Assembly (NCBI RefSeq): GCF_004664715.2
Contig: NC_051065.1
Span: 148,879,826 to 148,943,825 of the forward strand
Direction of reading: 5' to 3'
Length of the DNA: 64,000 nt
From: Peromyscus leucopus
Lineage: Eukaryota; Chordata; Mammalia; Rodentia; Cricetidae
The first letter of the stretch is position 1. Each line of letters starts with the position of its first letter. This document shows positions 21,310-32,150 of this stretch, one piece after another. Below the pieces are notes generated by a model. That model was not told the DNA's origin and ran no database searches. It saw only the letters and a program-made list of their open reading frames with translations. The position numbers and the translations under genes are program-made.

Positions 21310-21485
21310 ATGGGTTCTTCTCAGTCCTCTGAGACAAAGCATTCTGTACAATGATTGGGATATTTGTTAAGATCTAAAGGAGCAAAAGGTTCAGAGCAAC
21401 AGCTCTGCAGCTTTATAAGCATAGCCCTTGAAAAGGAAGATAAAATCCTTGTTAACTATTTTACAAGCTGGAATAAAGTAATGTA
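21310..21485 (+). pseudogene. ERV-A gag matrix start, broken
   Basis: An ATG about 130 bp after the primer site encodes MGSSQSSE..., a myristoylation-type N-terminus. It continues with spaced hydrophobic residues and a W near residue 50 as in betaretroviral matrix proteins. A TGA falls near codon 15, and the homology ends at a GA-rich tract (21494-21560). Matrix directs Gag to membranes. This copy is dead. Confidence 0.65.
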
Positions 21486-21569
21486 TTGCTTGGAAGAAAG
21501 AGAGACAGAGACAGAGATGGAGAGATGAGACAGAGAGAGGGGGGCAGAGAGACAGAGACCCAGAGAATT

Positions 21570-21835
21570 TTTCTGCCACACATCTTGGCAGGTCTTGGCA
21601 ACGAGGGCCAAATCATCTCCAGCAGCTCAGGCTTCCCAGTGGTCACAGAGCCAATATTGGAGCTCTCGCTATCACGAGCGATCTGGCTAGAACTCAAAGG
21701 CCTCCAGCCTGCAGCCTTTTTGGCCACCATGGTCTGATAAAGCAGAGTGAGCTCCAGGAATGACCCGTGGAGCTCCTCAACCACAGCATGAGCTAGCTTG
21801 GCTGCCTCTGAGTTTAGAGTTTTTTATTTGTTTAA
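21570..21835 (-). pseudogene. Unidentified reverse-strand coding-like segment within ERV-A
   Basis: On the minus strand the frame is open for over 100 codons and reads like a soluble helical protein: AKLAHAVVEELHGSFLELTL, then a Ser-rich linker ESSNIGSVTTGKPELLE. A neighbouring frame then reads DLALVAKTCQDVWQKN, suggesting one frameshift. Its orientation is opposite to the provirus and it does not look retroviral. I do not recognise the parent. It could be a captured cellular cDNA piece or a chance open frame. Confidence 0.35.
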
Positions 21836-22479
21836 ATGTTTTTGTTTTTCCTTCCTAGCAGAAATAACTCAATATCAATGGTCCCTTCATGGGAGGAAAA
21901 ATTAAAGCAAGCCTAACTTCTAGTACAGAAACAATTGCAATTAGGGCATAAAGCACTAAGGCAATGCTGTTTAAATTTCCAGAAGTATTCATCATTCATT
22001 TTATGGAGGATGTTATCTTTTCCTGATCGTCTAATTAATGTTAAATAAATGCTTAAATTTCATGGTAAGAGCAAAATTTTAAATTTTGAGTCATATCATG
22101 GGATACTCTCATCTGTTTATTACTACTAGGGATTCAACTGTGCTCTTTAAGTTGCTTTCTGGAAACTCTTGGTTAAATTCTACAACAAATGTAACATCTA
22201 AAGCAGAGTGAGTTATTAATTTATTAAATAATGCAGTTGCTAAAATGGTAACTCAGAAATAATCCCTTATTGATAAAGAGCCTATAGAAATCATTGTGTC
22301 ACTAGATAAAATGCAGGTTGATTATGTTTTCACTTTGATAATAATTGGCAGGTTGCATTAGCATGTTACTCAGGATCTACAGATAATTATCCAAATTTTC
22401 CCTCTTAAGATTTTTAAAGTATCCCATAAGTAGTGTCTAAAATTACATCTAAAAATCCTATAGACTTAGGATTTTGGAG

Positions 22480-22690
22480 TCTAGTAGAGATTGCTTTTAG
22501 TGCTTTTATAGATGACTTTAAAAGGACAAGGGGCATGTATTTTATATACAAACTCCACAAGTTCCTCGAACTTGTGGTATAGTTCAAAAGTCTAAGCTTG
22601 CTATAATCAATCAGCTCTTTTTAGACGTTTCTCAGCCATTGAATATTTTAACTGACTCTGCTATGTATTTATTTGGATGACATGGACTAA
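22480..22690 (+). pseudogene. ERV-A pol remnant (RNase H-like)
   Basis: A frame reading ...INQLFLDVSQPLNILTDSAM resembles the retroviral RNase H segment ending in the catalytic TDS motif. Stops and frame breaks surround it. The rest of the 21.8-25.6 kb interior is AT-rich and too decayed for me to assign. Confidence 0.45.
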
Positions 22691-25659
22691 GAAGATTCAG
22701 AGTCATATAGTCATAATGGATAGCTTTGGATTCACAGTTTGCACATCTTCACCCAAAATGGGTATTCTGAAGGAAGATTAAGGCTCAGTATTAACTGCCC
22801 TCATGTATAAATCAACACATAGAGGCTAGAGGTATCTCTCTGTTTTATATAAACTATTTATCTCAGGATTTATAAGTCCATTGGATAGGGTTAAAAAAAA
22901 TCTGTAAAATCTGTAGCAGAAATTTAACTTAAAAATCTCAACAAAAGGCTGATAGTTAAATCTACACATAGGTAATTTTAATTTGCCATAGCATATTATA
23001 TATGTATGTGTGATTCAGCTCTTATTTTAAGAATTAGGTCTGGTATATCATAGCATATAAGCTAGATATTATTTTTGAAACGACCACACTGCTTGTCCTC
23101 ATCTTGGCTGATGCCTCATCAAGATAAAAAGACCATGTGCCCGGCAGCTATCTTTACTACGGTTAAAGAATATGTGCCGTGTAATTTCACCACCATCTTA
23201 AGATAACCATGTGGTAAAAACCAACTAAGGCAACACTCATGAAACTTAGTCTTACTAAGCCTTCTGTTCGTGTCTTATGCTTAGACTGGGGAGACAATGG
23301 CAAGTCTCAAGATATTTTGGATTATAATGGATTTTGTATGATGATAAATTCCTAAGGTTATAAAGATATACTCAGGTTAACAAAAATTAACTTAGAGATG
23401 TGTGTCTAAAACTGTAATATCCTAATCTTATAAAAGCTACTAACTTGTTGTAAACTGTTAAAGATAATTATAACATGCAAATTAACGTTCAGTCACCTTA
23501 TAAATGATCAGATTCTTGAATGTGCTCAAAACCAAGTTTATAGTCATACTAAATACAAATATGATTCATTTAAAAAGACAAGCTTTGGTCCTCTCTGTTT
23601 ATTTTCAAGGTTAAGTTTAAAGCAGTAACTAAAAACAAAGTTTGTTTGAAATCAGGTATACTTAGTAGATGATTGCCTGGTCAAATTATGCATCCATCCA
23701 TTAACATGCTAGCAACATTAGCAAAATAAGAAATTTTATTTTGTCTTTTATTACTAAAACTCCATTTTAAAATTTATATTTATGTACAATATAACAAAAA
23801 ATTAAAAACAACAGTGTAAACAGGCTTGGGATGGATTCAAAATAAAACTAGGAGTAAATTGAAGTCAAGAAAGTTTTAAAAATATCTCTCTGAATAGTAT
23901 AATGGCCAAAGAATACAAATATAATTACATGTTTCTCAAATTCCCTTGGAGGCCAAAGGGAGTGATACCAAAAATACAGTCAGTAAGAATTAGATTATTT
24001 TAAAGTTTTTCTTAACTAAAATTATTTTGGTACATCTTGAGACTCTGTTACATCACATTGTCTACAAAATTCAGTAAAAACTAGAGCCTTCTAACAAGTT
24101 CTTCCTCCATGAACCTGCTCTGCTTTGATATTATTCACATTTTTTTGTTTGCGTTTACAGAATCAGCTGGATTTAAACTTTCATGCTTACATGAAAACAG
24201 CTGAATTGTTTTCTCCTTCAGGACTTTCTGTGATTGTTTCTCAGGTACTTCTAAATATCCTGTTGCCTAATAAGAGAGTCTTAATCTCAAAATTAAAACT
24301 GCTCTGAATTTTAAAGACTTCAAATCTAATAGCCTTAAGTTTAAATCTTTTTTAAAAAAAATAATAACCATTGTTATTTAAATCTATTCTGTTTGTTTTT
24401 TCAATTTTATACTTGCCCTTGATCTGATATATGATCAGACACTGGCAAGGAGGTAATTAAGGAACACTCACAAAAGCCTATTCTCTATTAAAGGCATTTT
24501 CATACAGTATAAAGACATTCTTTTATTCCAAGCTTCTAGTGCGTAATTAGTAATGAATGGGCATCAGCTTAATACTGGAAACTATGGCTGTCTGTGTCCT
24601 TGGACATTCTCTGCTATCAGTTATGTAGAGATCTGTGCTAAAATTCACTGTGGGTATGCACAATGCCTCTCCCCAACTAGTCAGCTACGAACTCAACCCC
24701 ATGCATGGCATGAGGCTCTGGGAGCTCCAGGAAATAGCATTATATCTTACCTGGAACTTGACTTTGTCAAATAACTCTGTACATGTCCTTCCTAGGGCTC
24801 TCATTACAACTGAGTGCTAATAATGGTTCTGCTTCAACTAGCAAATAATTTAAGGAATTTTAATATCAATCATGTTACTATACACAGAGTAAAGCTATTA
24901 TAAAACACCATCTAATACTTAATGGCAAATTTTTAAAAATTAAGGAGGAAGGTAAGAAGCTATACCCACTTGTATGACCACATGCTATACTACATTTAGT
25001 TACGTTAGCTTTCACTTTTTCACTTTAAAGGATAATGCTTTTTTTCTGCTGCCCAAAAGCATGTTTGCCCTACAGAGTCAGAACCTAAAGTAAATGCTAA
25101 ATAGAAAGAAAGGCAATGTTCCATTAACATCGAAGCCAGGCTATGCTTATGTCTTTAAATGAAGGGTCTCAGATGGCTCCTGATCTGAAGCATCCAACCA
25201 GGACATTCAGAGACCACTAGACAAATGAAATATCTGAAGGCAGGTGATAAATCCATCAAAAGGAGATGCCCCAAGAAAAAGAGTAAACTGATGACTTGGG
25301 AAACATCAAGGTCTAACTCACCAAGCTGAGACTTTGGGGAAACAAAGACACTATATGGCTGACCCCCAAAGAGATGCTGTTCGATTTACTGACAGTATTG
25401 CACATTAACCCTCAGCCTGTCACTGCAGAATCCGATGTCTTTTGTTTGGAGGGGGGACAAAAGACACATCTGTAATAGGAGACGGTGTGCTATTCTTTTG
25501 CTGTGCTAAAGACTGTTTCTATTGGTTTTAACACCTGTCCCAGGGAGAGGTACAAGAATACCAAGAGAAGTCTCTAAAATGGCCTGTATGATTAGTAAAC
25601 CTGTTAGTACTACAGCAAAAAAAAAAAAAAAAAAAAAAAAATTAGCAGAAATCAACCAA

Positions 25660-25995
25660 GAGATGGGTGAACTGAGGACCACAGTTTTATGAAATAGAGT
25701 GATTACAGATTATCTGTTGCTCAAGCATAATCTTGGTTGTCAACAATTTCCTGGCATTTGTTGCTTTAATGTGTCCAACTTTTCTCAGTCTATTGATGTC
25801 AAATTAATGAATTGTACAAATATATAGATAGAATCTCTCAAGTGACCTTTGAATGGCCCTCATGGCTAAGATCATTTTCCCTTTCCTTGGTCCCCTGTTA
25901 GCTATTCTTATATTTCTCTTATGCTTGCCTATATTAATTAGACTAGCCGTAGAGGCAATGCATTCAATCATGACCTCTATTACAGCCACGATTTT
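25660..25995 (+). pseudogene. ERV-A env transmembrane subunit remnant
   Basis: In one frame the sequence reads VITDYLLLKHNLGCQQF and continues into the CX6CC disulfide motif (25738-25764). This is the conserved core of retroviral TM subunits that bind SU covalently. Further on, another frame encodes the membrane anchor FPFLGPLLAILIFLLCLPIL (about 25877-25936) and a short cytoplasmic tail. A purine-rich tract then leads into the 3' LTR. Frameshifts and stops make it non-functional. CX6CC-type env combined with class II features is known from type-D-like viruses. Confidence 0.75.
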
Positions 25996-26023
25996 TTTCT
26001 TTAAAAACTTAGAAATAAGGAGA

Positions 26024-26698
26024 TGTAGAGGACAAAAATGTCTTGTGCACGCGGATAAGCTCTGGATATGCCAGGGAAGTTAAACACACAGCTGACTTCT
26101 TCAATGGAATGAGGTGCCTAATTAGCTGCTCTTCCTGGAATCCCAGGAATGATGTAGTTTCACAACCTGGTGAGCCTTTGCTGTCTGAGGAGACAGGCTC
26201 TGCCCAGACCTCCCAGAATTTACTTATCTCAGACCCTTCCTCCTAAATCTTGAACACAGCTCTTGAGCCATAATCCCCATTCTTAGGAGTGATGCCACTT
26301 GTGATTTACAACAGCTAAATGACTTCCATGTTTTCTTAGGGCCAGGCCAATCCTGACTCACACAGGCATTGTGTTTACCTCAGTGAAACTCTCTAGACCC
26401 TAAATCTTGGATACTATCTCTGAGTCAACAGTACCCATTCTTGTGAAAGAAGAGGATGTACTTTGTAAGAAATCTCAGTGCAAACATGTCTTAAATTGTT
26501 GTTCACTGAGGACTGAGTTAATTGTCATCTGAATACCCTTTTTCCCAAAATTGTGCTGTGCTTAAATACGGCTAAAGTAAAATGATCTGGGCCAGACTCT
26601 AGAAGTCCTGGTCTAGCTCCAAGTCTAGTCTATTTTATTGTTACCTCATCCTGATCGGTTTTCCCTGCCTGCTGTGAAGCCTGCCGGGGAATCATCAA
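26024..26698 (+). mobile_element. ERV-A 3' LTR
   Basis: Homologous to 20504-21173 and starts tgtagaggac after a purine-rich tract (gaaataaggaga). It is followed by ttaagt (26699-26704), matching the bases just before the 5' LTR. The terminal CA is slightly altered. Confidence 0.93.
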
Positions 26699-27019
26699 TT
26701 AAGTCATGAATTCTACATTCCCAGTTGTCCAATATCCTTTTAGGAAGAGATCTGTTACCTAAGCTGCAGGCACAAATTATGCATATATTTTTCCACCCCT
26801 GAAGACTGGCAACTTCTCTACAGGTTCTTCCAGAACACACCTGTCAATTCATTCTGAAGGTGTATATGAAGAAGCTTGGCTGTTATGTGACTGACAAAGG
26901 TAAATCTAGTTGTACGATTGTATGAGCTAGAAGAGCTTTCCCAGTGAAGATTCGTCTAAGAGACACCCCTAAATTCAAAATGAAATTCTTCTAGGGAATT
27001 CCTAGCAGAAATTAATCTG

Positions 27020-27306
27020 AAAATTAATATTTTCCAGTGTATGCATTTATTAGACCTTGTCAACCTCCCTAATAACAGTCCCATGTTGCCAGTTGAAGAA
27101 TGAGAACTCATCTGTGTAAGAGTTGTGAGCCATCACTGATACTGTGCATTGATATTGTCCCTGTCTATACCAGCTGATTCATGGCATTCTGGGAGATGTT
27201 TTTGTTTTTCAGTTTGGACTTGGAGGACACATCACTAATGTCCCAGTTGACTCAGAATCACATCCTTTGTTCACCTTTGAGTGACAGAACCCAGACTCCC
27301 AGTACT
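27020..27306 (+). pseudogene. ERV-B reverse transcriptase, N-terminal part
   Basis: Frames read LLDLVNLPNNSPMLPVEE, IPADSWHS and LDLEDTSLMSQLTQ. Their order and spacing match a gammaretroviral RT, where the last corresponds to the region of the first catalytic aspartate (LDLKDAF in active enzymes). Several stops and shifts are present. The coding resemblance stops at the B2 insertion and resumes at 28161, which shows where the gene was split. Confidence 0.75.
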
Positions 27307-28160
27307 AGGAGCTGAAGAGATAGCTCAGTGGTTAAGAGCATTGGCTGATCTTCCTCAGGCCCGTGTGGTATTTACTGATGACACTTCACGTGGTTTTACT
27401 GTCATGGTTTCTGGTAACATAATAAAAAAAAAAAAAAATGAAAGTCCAAGACACTTCTGCCCAGGTGGCAGAGGTACAGGCACTGTTGCTTGCTTTGCAG
27501 ATGTTTTCTGATGAGAATGTAAATATTTATACTGGTAGTCAATATGTGGCACATGCCATTATGCCTTTGAAGACAACAGCCTATATACCATCTATTTCTC
27601 CCATTCATAAATATTTATTACAAGCACAAGGACTTCTATGATCCCACTCACATAACCTTTACATGGGCCATATTAGAGCTCACACTCAATTGCCTGGACC
27701 TCTAAATGAAGGTAATCAGAGGGCTGATGCCATTACTCGTATGGCTGTCACATTAGTCTGTTCTGCCTTTGATAAGGCTACTCAGTTACATCAACGTTAT
27801 CATCTTAATGCTGGATCTCTTCGTCATCATACAGACATAACCCGAAAACAAGCCATCCAGATAGTTAAATCATGTCCTATTTGTGTTAAATTTTTAACCT
27901 GTTCCTCATTTGGGAGTTAATCCCCGAAAACTTTTACCTAATCATATGTGACATATGGACGTCACACACGTGCCTTCCTTTAAAAAATTACAATATGTGA
28001 CCCAGGTTCAATTTCCAGAACCCATATATAGCAGCTCACGGCTGTCTGTAACTCCAGTCCTAGAGGTTCTGGTGCCCTCATCTGGCCTGTGTGGTCACTG
28101 CATTCACATGGTACACAGCAGTGCAAACAAAACACCCATGCACATGAAAAAAAAATAAGA
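27307..28160 (+). mobile_element. B2 SINE carrying a betaretrovirus-like pol piece
   Basis: The left 50 bp are a B2 head (agatagctcagtggttaaga). The last 150 bp are a B2 body and tail (cccaggttcaatttccag ... acatgaaaaaaaaataag). Between them, at about 27357-27999, lies foreign retroviral sequence. The B2 halves meet at the same consensus point, so this looks like one B2 with an internal insert. Short matching edges (cagtac left, cagttc right) bound the whole unit, which sits inside the ERV-B RT. Confidence 0.7.
27357..27999 (+). pseudogene. Betaretrovirus/IAP-like RNase H and integrase N-terminus fragment
   Basis: Frames show RNase H motifs VFTDDTSRG (first catalytic region), a Q-VAEVQALLLALQ helix and NIYTGSQYV, where active enzymes have TDS. 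Then comes the family-typical GHIRAHTQLPGPLNEGNQRA. Next is an integrase zinc-binding domain with two His (HQRYHL...LRHH) and a CPIC cysteine pair. It stops near the start of the integrase core at HMDVTHV in shifted frame. An A-run (27422-27437) breaks the frame inside RNase H. No LTR, gag or env accompany it. Confidence 0.8.
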
Positions 28161-30020
28161 AAAAAATCAGTTCCATTGGGCAGTGCTATGCCAGGAGTTT
28201 AAGAATTTTTCAACAACCTTTGGAGAGATATTGGGGTCAAAATCTAAGAGACTTAGCATCGAAAGGGAGTGAGTTGCTTATCAGTACTTGGCTGATAATT
28301 AGCAATTCCTTTCAGCAACACTTAACGAACACCAGAGAGTGTTTAATCATCTGACTGCCTGTGAATATGTAGCATAAAAGCCTAAATCTTCCATGAGATT
28401 CTTGGGTTTCCTCTTTGAAGCAGGAAAGAGATACTCCTGATCAGGGACTAGAAATAGACAATTACATAAGTGGAAACCCCTTCTAATAATAATTTGGGTG
28501 TCCCCTAGGCTTGACAGGTTGCTGTAGAACTTGAACCCCGACCTTTGACCTTGTGGGCTAAGGCCCTTTAGGAAGCTTTGCAGGGATCTGAGTGGAAATG
28601 TTTGGAATGGATCCAAGAATACTAACAGGCTTTGAAAGAGAGGGGACTATAGCCATTGCACATGAACTCTTACAGGAAGCAAAAGAGTTCTGTCCAGGCC
28701 ACTGTGGTGGGTGCACTACACCAAGTGATGATCATTTTAGAACAAAAAGGAAATATGTGACCCACTGAAGGCCAGTGAGAAAATGCCAAGCAGTTCTACC
28801 TAATAATCCCGATGTGTCCCTCATGCTGATGTGGAAGATAGACATAGCTACTTTCCTCCTGGGCCCCAGACGGAAGCCTTTACTACATGTGTGCACCCAG
28901 ATAGTAGATGAAATCTACCGTGGCAGATTTGACTTACAGGATCAGTTCTGAGCAAAGCTGCCTGGACCCTGTATGCTGACAGAAGCAGCTACATCCACCA
29001 GTGTGGTAGAATGGCTAGGTTTGTTGTGGTTCCTCTGGAAGATATCAACAAAGCTAAGTACTACTACCAGGGATGTCTGCCTAGAAATCTCAACTCATAG
29101 CAGTGACTTGAGCATCTGAACAATCAGCAGAAAATCCAGCCAATAGTTATATTGACCCCGGGATACTTCTGTGGTTGTACATGTTCTGGAAAGAAAAGCC
29201 CCAGGCTGTCCGAAGCTATAGTAAGAACAACTACTCAATGCACAGTTTGTCAGAAAAACATACATCTCAAACCAAAAGGACTTCAAACAATGGTGGGGAC
29301 AGTATCCATTTGAGAATTGGCAAGTTGGTTTTATTGTAAAATCAAAACTAAGAGGGTTCAAATATATGTTGGTCTGTAATGACACTTTGGGAAGATGGAT
29401 TAGAGAATTCTTCTCTTGAATTGAGAAATTATCAAATTCTTAGGGAGAAAAATTTTATAACTTGTAGACTGTTCAGCAGAATCCAAGATGACTTAAAGAA
29501 TAAACAAGCACTTAGACATAAAAGGAGGTTACACACAGCCTGGAATCCTCAGGTAGAGAACATGAATCACCCTGTAAAAGGATGATCACTAAGTTGTCCC
29601 AAGAAACACATTGCTGGGAGCAAGCCTTGTCTATTGCCTTGCTCAGGGTGAGGGTTGCTCCTTGAAGCAGGCTCAGTTTGAGTCAATATGAAATTGTCTA
29701 TGGGTGACCATTCCAGACCAAACACATACTGAATAACACAATAATAGATTAGGAACTGAACATTAAGTGTTGTGTCCATTGTCTAAGGCAAAATTTAGAT
29801 TTAATCAAACATATGCAAGTTCTAATGAGCCTTCCCTTACAGGTCCTGTGCATTCAGTCAAGCCTGGAGACTATGTTCTTTTGAAATACCTGGAAGCGGG
29901 ATCAGATCGCTGAGAAGTGGATTGGCCCCTGGGAACTGCTTCTGGAGACACTAGCAGCAGGGCAAGCTGCTGAACTTAAGTATTAGCTACACTGCACCAC
30001 AATAAAAAGGTGTGAAGACC
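28161..30020 (+). pseudogene. ERV-B pol: RT C-terminal part, RNase H and integrase
   Basis: The RT resumes with QFHWAVLCQEFKNFSTTFGE, the gamma RT block normally reading LPQGFKNSP. The catalytic YXDD motif follows in the form YQYLADN, so it is inactive. RNase H shows WTLYADRSSY near 28963. Integrase shows the CTVCQKN zinc-site half (29238-29258), then a core with WQVGFI, where the first catalytic Asp is Gly, and the second Asp block LVCNDTL kept. Its C-terminal domain has KPGDYVLLK and GPWELLLETLA just before env. Many stops and frameshifts interrupt it. The layout is that of a class I (gamma-like) pol. Confidence 0.85.
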
Positions 30021-30021
30021 A

Positions 30022-31183
30022 GTGGGTACCCAAACAAACAAGGGACTGGAAATGGACTGTAGGAAGACAATGCTAGCTGGGCTGTTATTTATGACTGGCC
30101 TTTTGACTCTCTGGGGAGACATCACAGCTTTTCAGCAGGATGAGATTGTGTGGGCTTACTTACCAGAAAATATTTTAAATGCCTCTGACTTCTGCCTTAG
30201 AGGAGGCTCCTATGTTGAGGAGGTTTCTGCAGCATGTCTCATGGGAGTTGGTGCGCACCTTGAGGATCTACGAAGTTACACTTTATTCCAGAACATGAAT
30301 AAGCCAATGACCTTTTCTGACATCTATAATTGGGGATCTGTTGTGACCAAGAGAGAAATGGGGATGTTCACCTTAAAACTGGCAGGTATCTCATCTCCCA
30401 AGGGGTGTGTTGTTTTCTCGGGGTGTAGGAGAGACTGTGTAGATCTGACAGAAAGTACCCTCATGAGATGTGACTCGTTCTCCCCTGTAGTATATGGTGT
30501 GGGCCACCTAAAGCTCCCGACAGGGTGGTTCCTGCTGTGCGGGAAGACAGCTTATTCTTTTGTGCCTGCAAACAGCACTGGAGGACCCTGCAGCATAGGA
30601 AGGGTTACCGTGCACACGTCTCAGAAAGCCACCCTGATGCATGGCGTGAAAACGAAGAGGGACACTTCCACCCCGCTCACGTGTGAGGACAAAGTGCATC
30701 TGTGGAGAGCCGCCGAGTATGCCTCTGTAACCATCTTTGTAACGCCCATGATGGTAGGATTCTTGACTGCAGAATTGGAATACCTGGCTTGCACAACGAC
30801 CAGAGCCTTCGACACTACGTCCCACGCTCCTGGGACTGTCAGGCGGGAATTAAGGCAAGTCTGGGGGCCACTGGAGGAAAGCAGGCTGTGGCAGATTATT
30901 TGTTACTGAGGCAAACCCGTGGGTGTGAACAGTTTAGAGGAAACTGTCACTTTAATCAGCTGGACAGTGCTCAACTGATCAACAAAAAGGCTAATATAAT
31001 TAATGAAATTATCTCTAATATAAAGAAGGGAGAATGATTCTTACTGTCTCACTCCCAAGTTTTAGAGGCCTCACGGAAGCCTTTCTGGTTTTCCTGCTTT
31101 TTGTCTTTTTTGGCATAACTGTTCACTGTTGCATAAGGCCCATTACAGAGTGCATAGGTCTGTGTCAGAAAATCCTCTTATGA
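30022..31183 (+). pseudogene. ERV-B envelope gene, SU frame still open, TM frame broken
   Basis: An open frame of 295 codons (30022-30909) overlaps the end of integrase, as env does in gammaretroviruses. It has a hydrophobic signal region near residues 17-36, paired cysteines, the short-SU motif LPTGWFLLCGKTAY then GGPCSIGR, and a furin-like KTKR near residue 213, followed by the start of TM. The frame then shifts: the heptad/CX6C region (30925-30951) lies in a second frame up to 31037, and the membrane anchor (31034-31183) in a third. The motif that is CX6CC in relatives reads CX6C-His here. SU is short (about 190 residues), like alpharetroviral and some mammalian ERV envs. A complete Env cannot be made from this copy. 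Confidence 0.85.
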
Positions 31184-31271
31184 ATAAGAGAACTTACTGG
31201 CAACTGGCAGGTTGCCACCTTTCACCTGAAAACAGATCCTGTAAAGACAGCAGTTAAAAAGGAGAAGGAAT

Positions 31272-32150
31272 TAACAGTGGAGGGTGTAGCTGGAGTTTTT
31301 TTCTCTCCGGGTCCCGCCAAACCCCAGCCCTCCGACAGCCCACTTATAAAATAAACACACAGATGCTTATATTATTTAAACTGTTTGGCCTAATGACTCA
31401 GGCTTCTAACTATCTAGTTCTTACATCTTAAGTTAATCCATTTCTATAAATCTATACCTTGCCATGTGGCTCATGGCTTACCGGCGTCTTCACATGCTGC
31501 TTGTCATGGTGGCGGCTGGCAGTGTCTCCCTCACTCAGCCTTCCACTTCCCAGAATTCTCCTCTCTGCTTGTCCCGCCTACTTCCTGCCTGGCCACTGGC
31601 CAATCAGTGTTTTATTTATTGACCAAACAGAGCAATTTGACATATAGACCATCCCACAGCAGGAGGGTAGTAAGGTGCTTTGAATCACACACTAGGAAAT
31701 GAAGCTGTATGGATATGCTAATAAGTGTTGGTTTGTTTGGAGTCCATCTGCACGTATTCATTATTAATGGCTTGCTTGTTCTGAGTTAACTCTCCAGTCT
31801 AGGTGACACCTAGAAAAGTGCAAAGAGTTGTTACCATCTGGCATTATCCAGACCCGACATTGCAGGAAGTGCCTGGGTCCGGAAATGAGGGCATCACGAT
31901 ATCACCAGTCCCAGCAATGTGGCAACCCTTCACTGTAGGAACAAGGTTGAGCATGAATGATTAACTGTCTTTGTTTAATTCTTCATAGAATGCTTTTTTT
32001 TTTTTTTTTTTTTGAGATGTGATAAAATGTTTGGGGAGAGTGTTAACCCTTCACCTTCTCAGATTGCTGTCTGAATAAAGGACAACTTAAATGTTCAAGT
32101 TCATCTCTGCTCATTAACATCCTTGGTGACAGGAAACATGACCTTTGGCA
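31272..32150 (+). mobile_element. ERV-B 3' LTR (split by a solo LTR)
   Basis: Follows a purine-rich tract (aaaaaggagaagg, 31257-31269) after env. It aligns in blocks with the 5' LTR at 16590-17244 and has a poly-A signal in ctgaataaaggac (32072-32084). A T23 run lies at 31990-32013. Its boundaries are approximate. Confidence 0.65.
31285..31661 (-). mobile_element. Solo LTR, family Y
   Basis: On the minus strand it runs tgctgtggga...ccagctaca. The 6-bp target duplication GGAGGG is perfect (31279-31284 and 31662-31667). Family members lie at 40172-40539, 45977-46357 and 52756-53106. A CCAAT-like attggccagtggcc and an AATAAA-type signal are kept. Confidence 0.93.
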
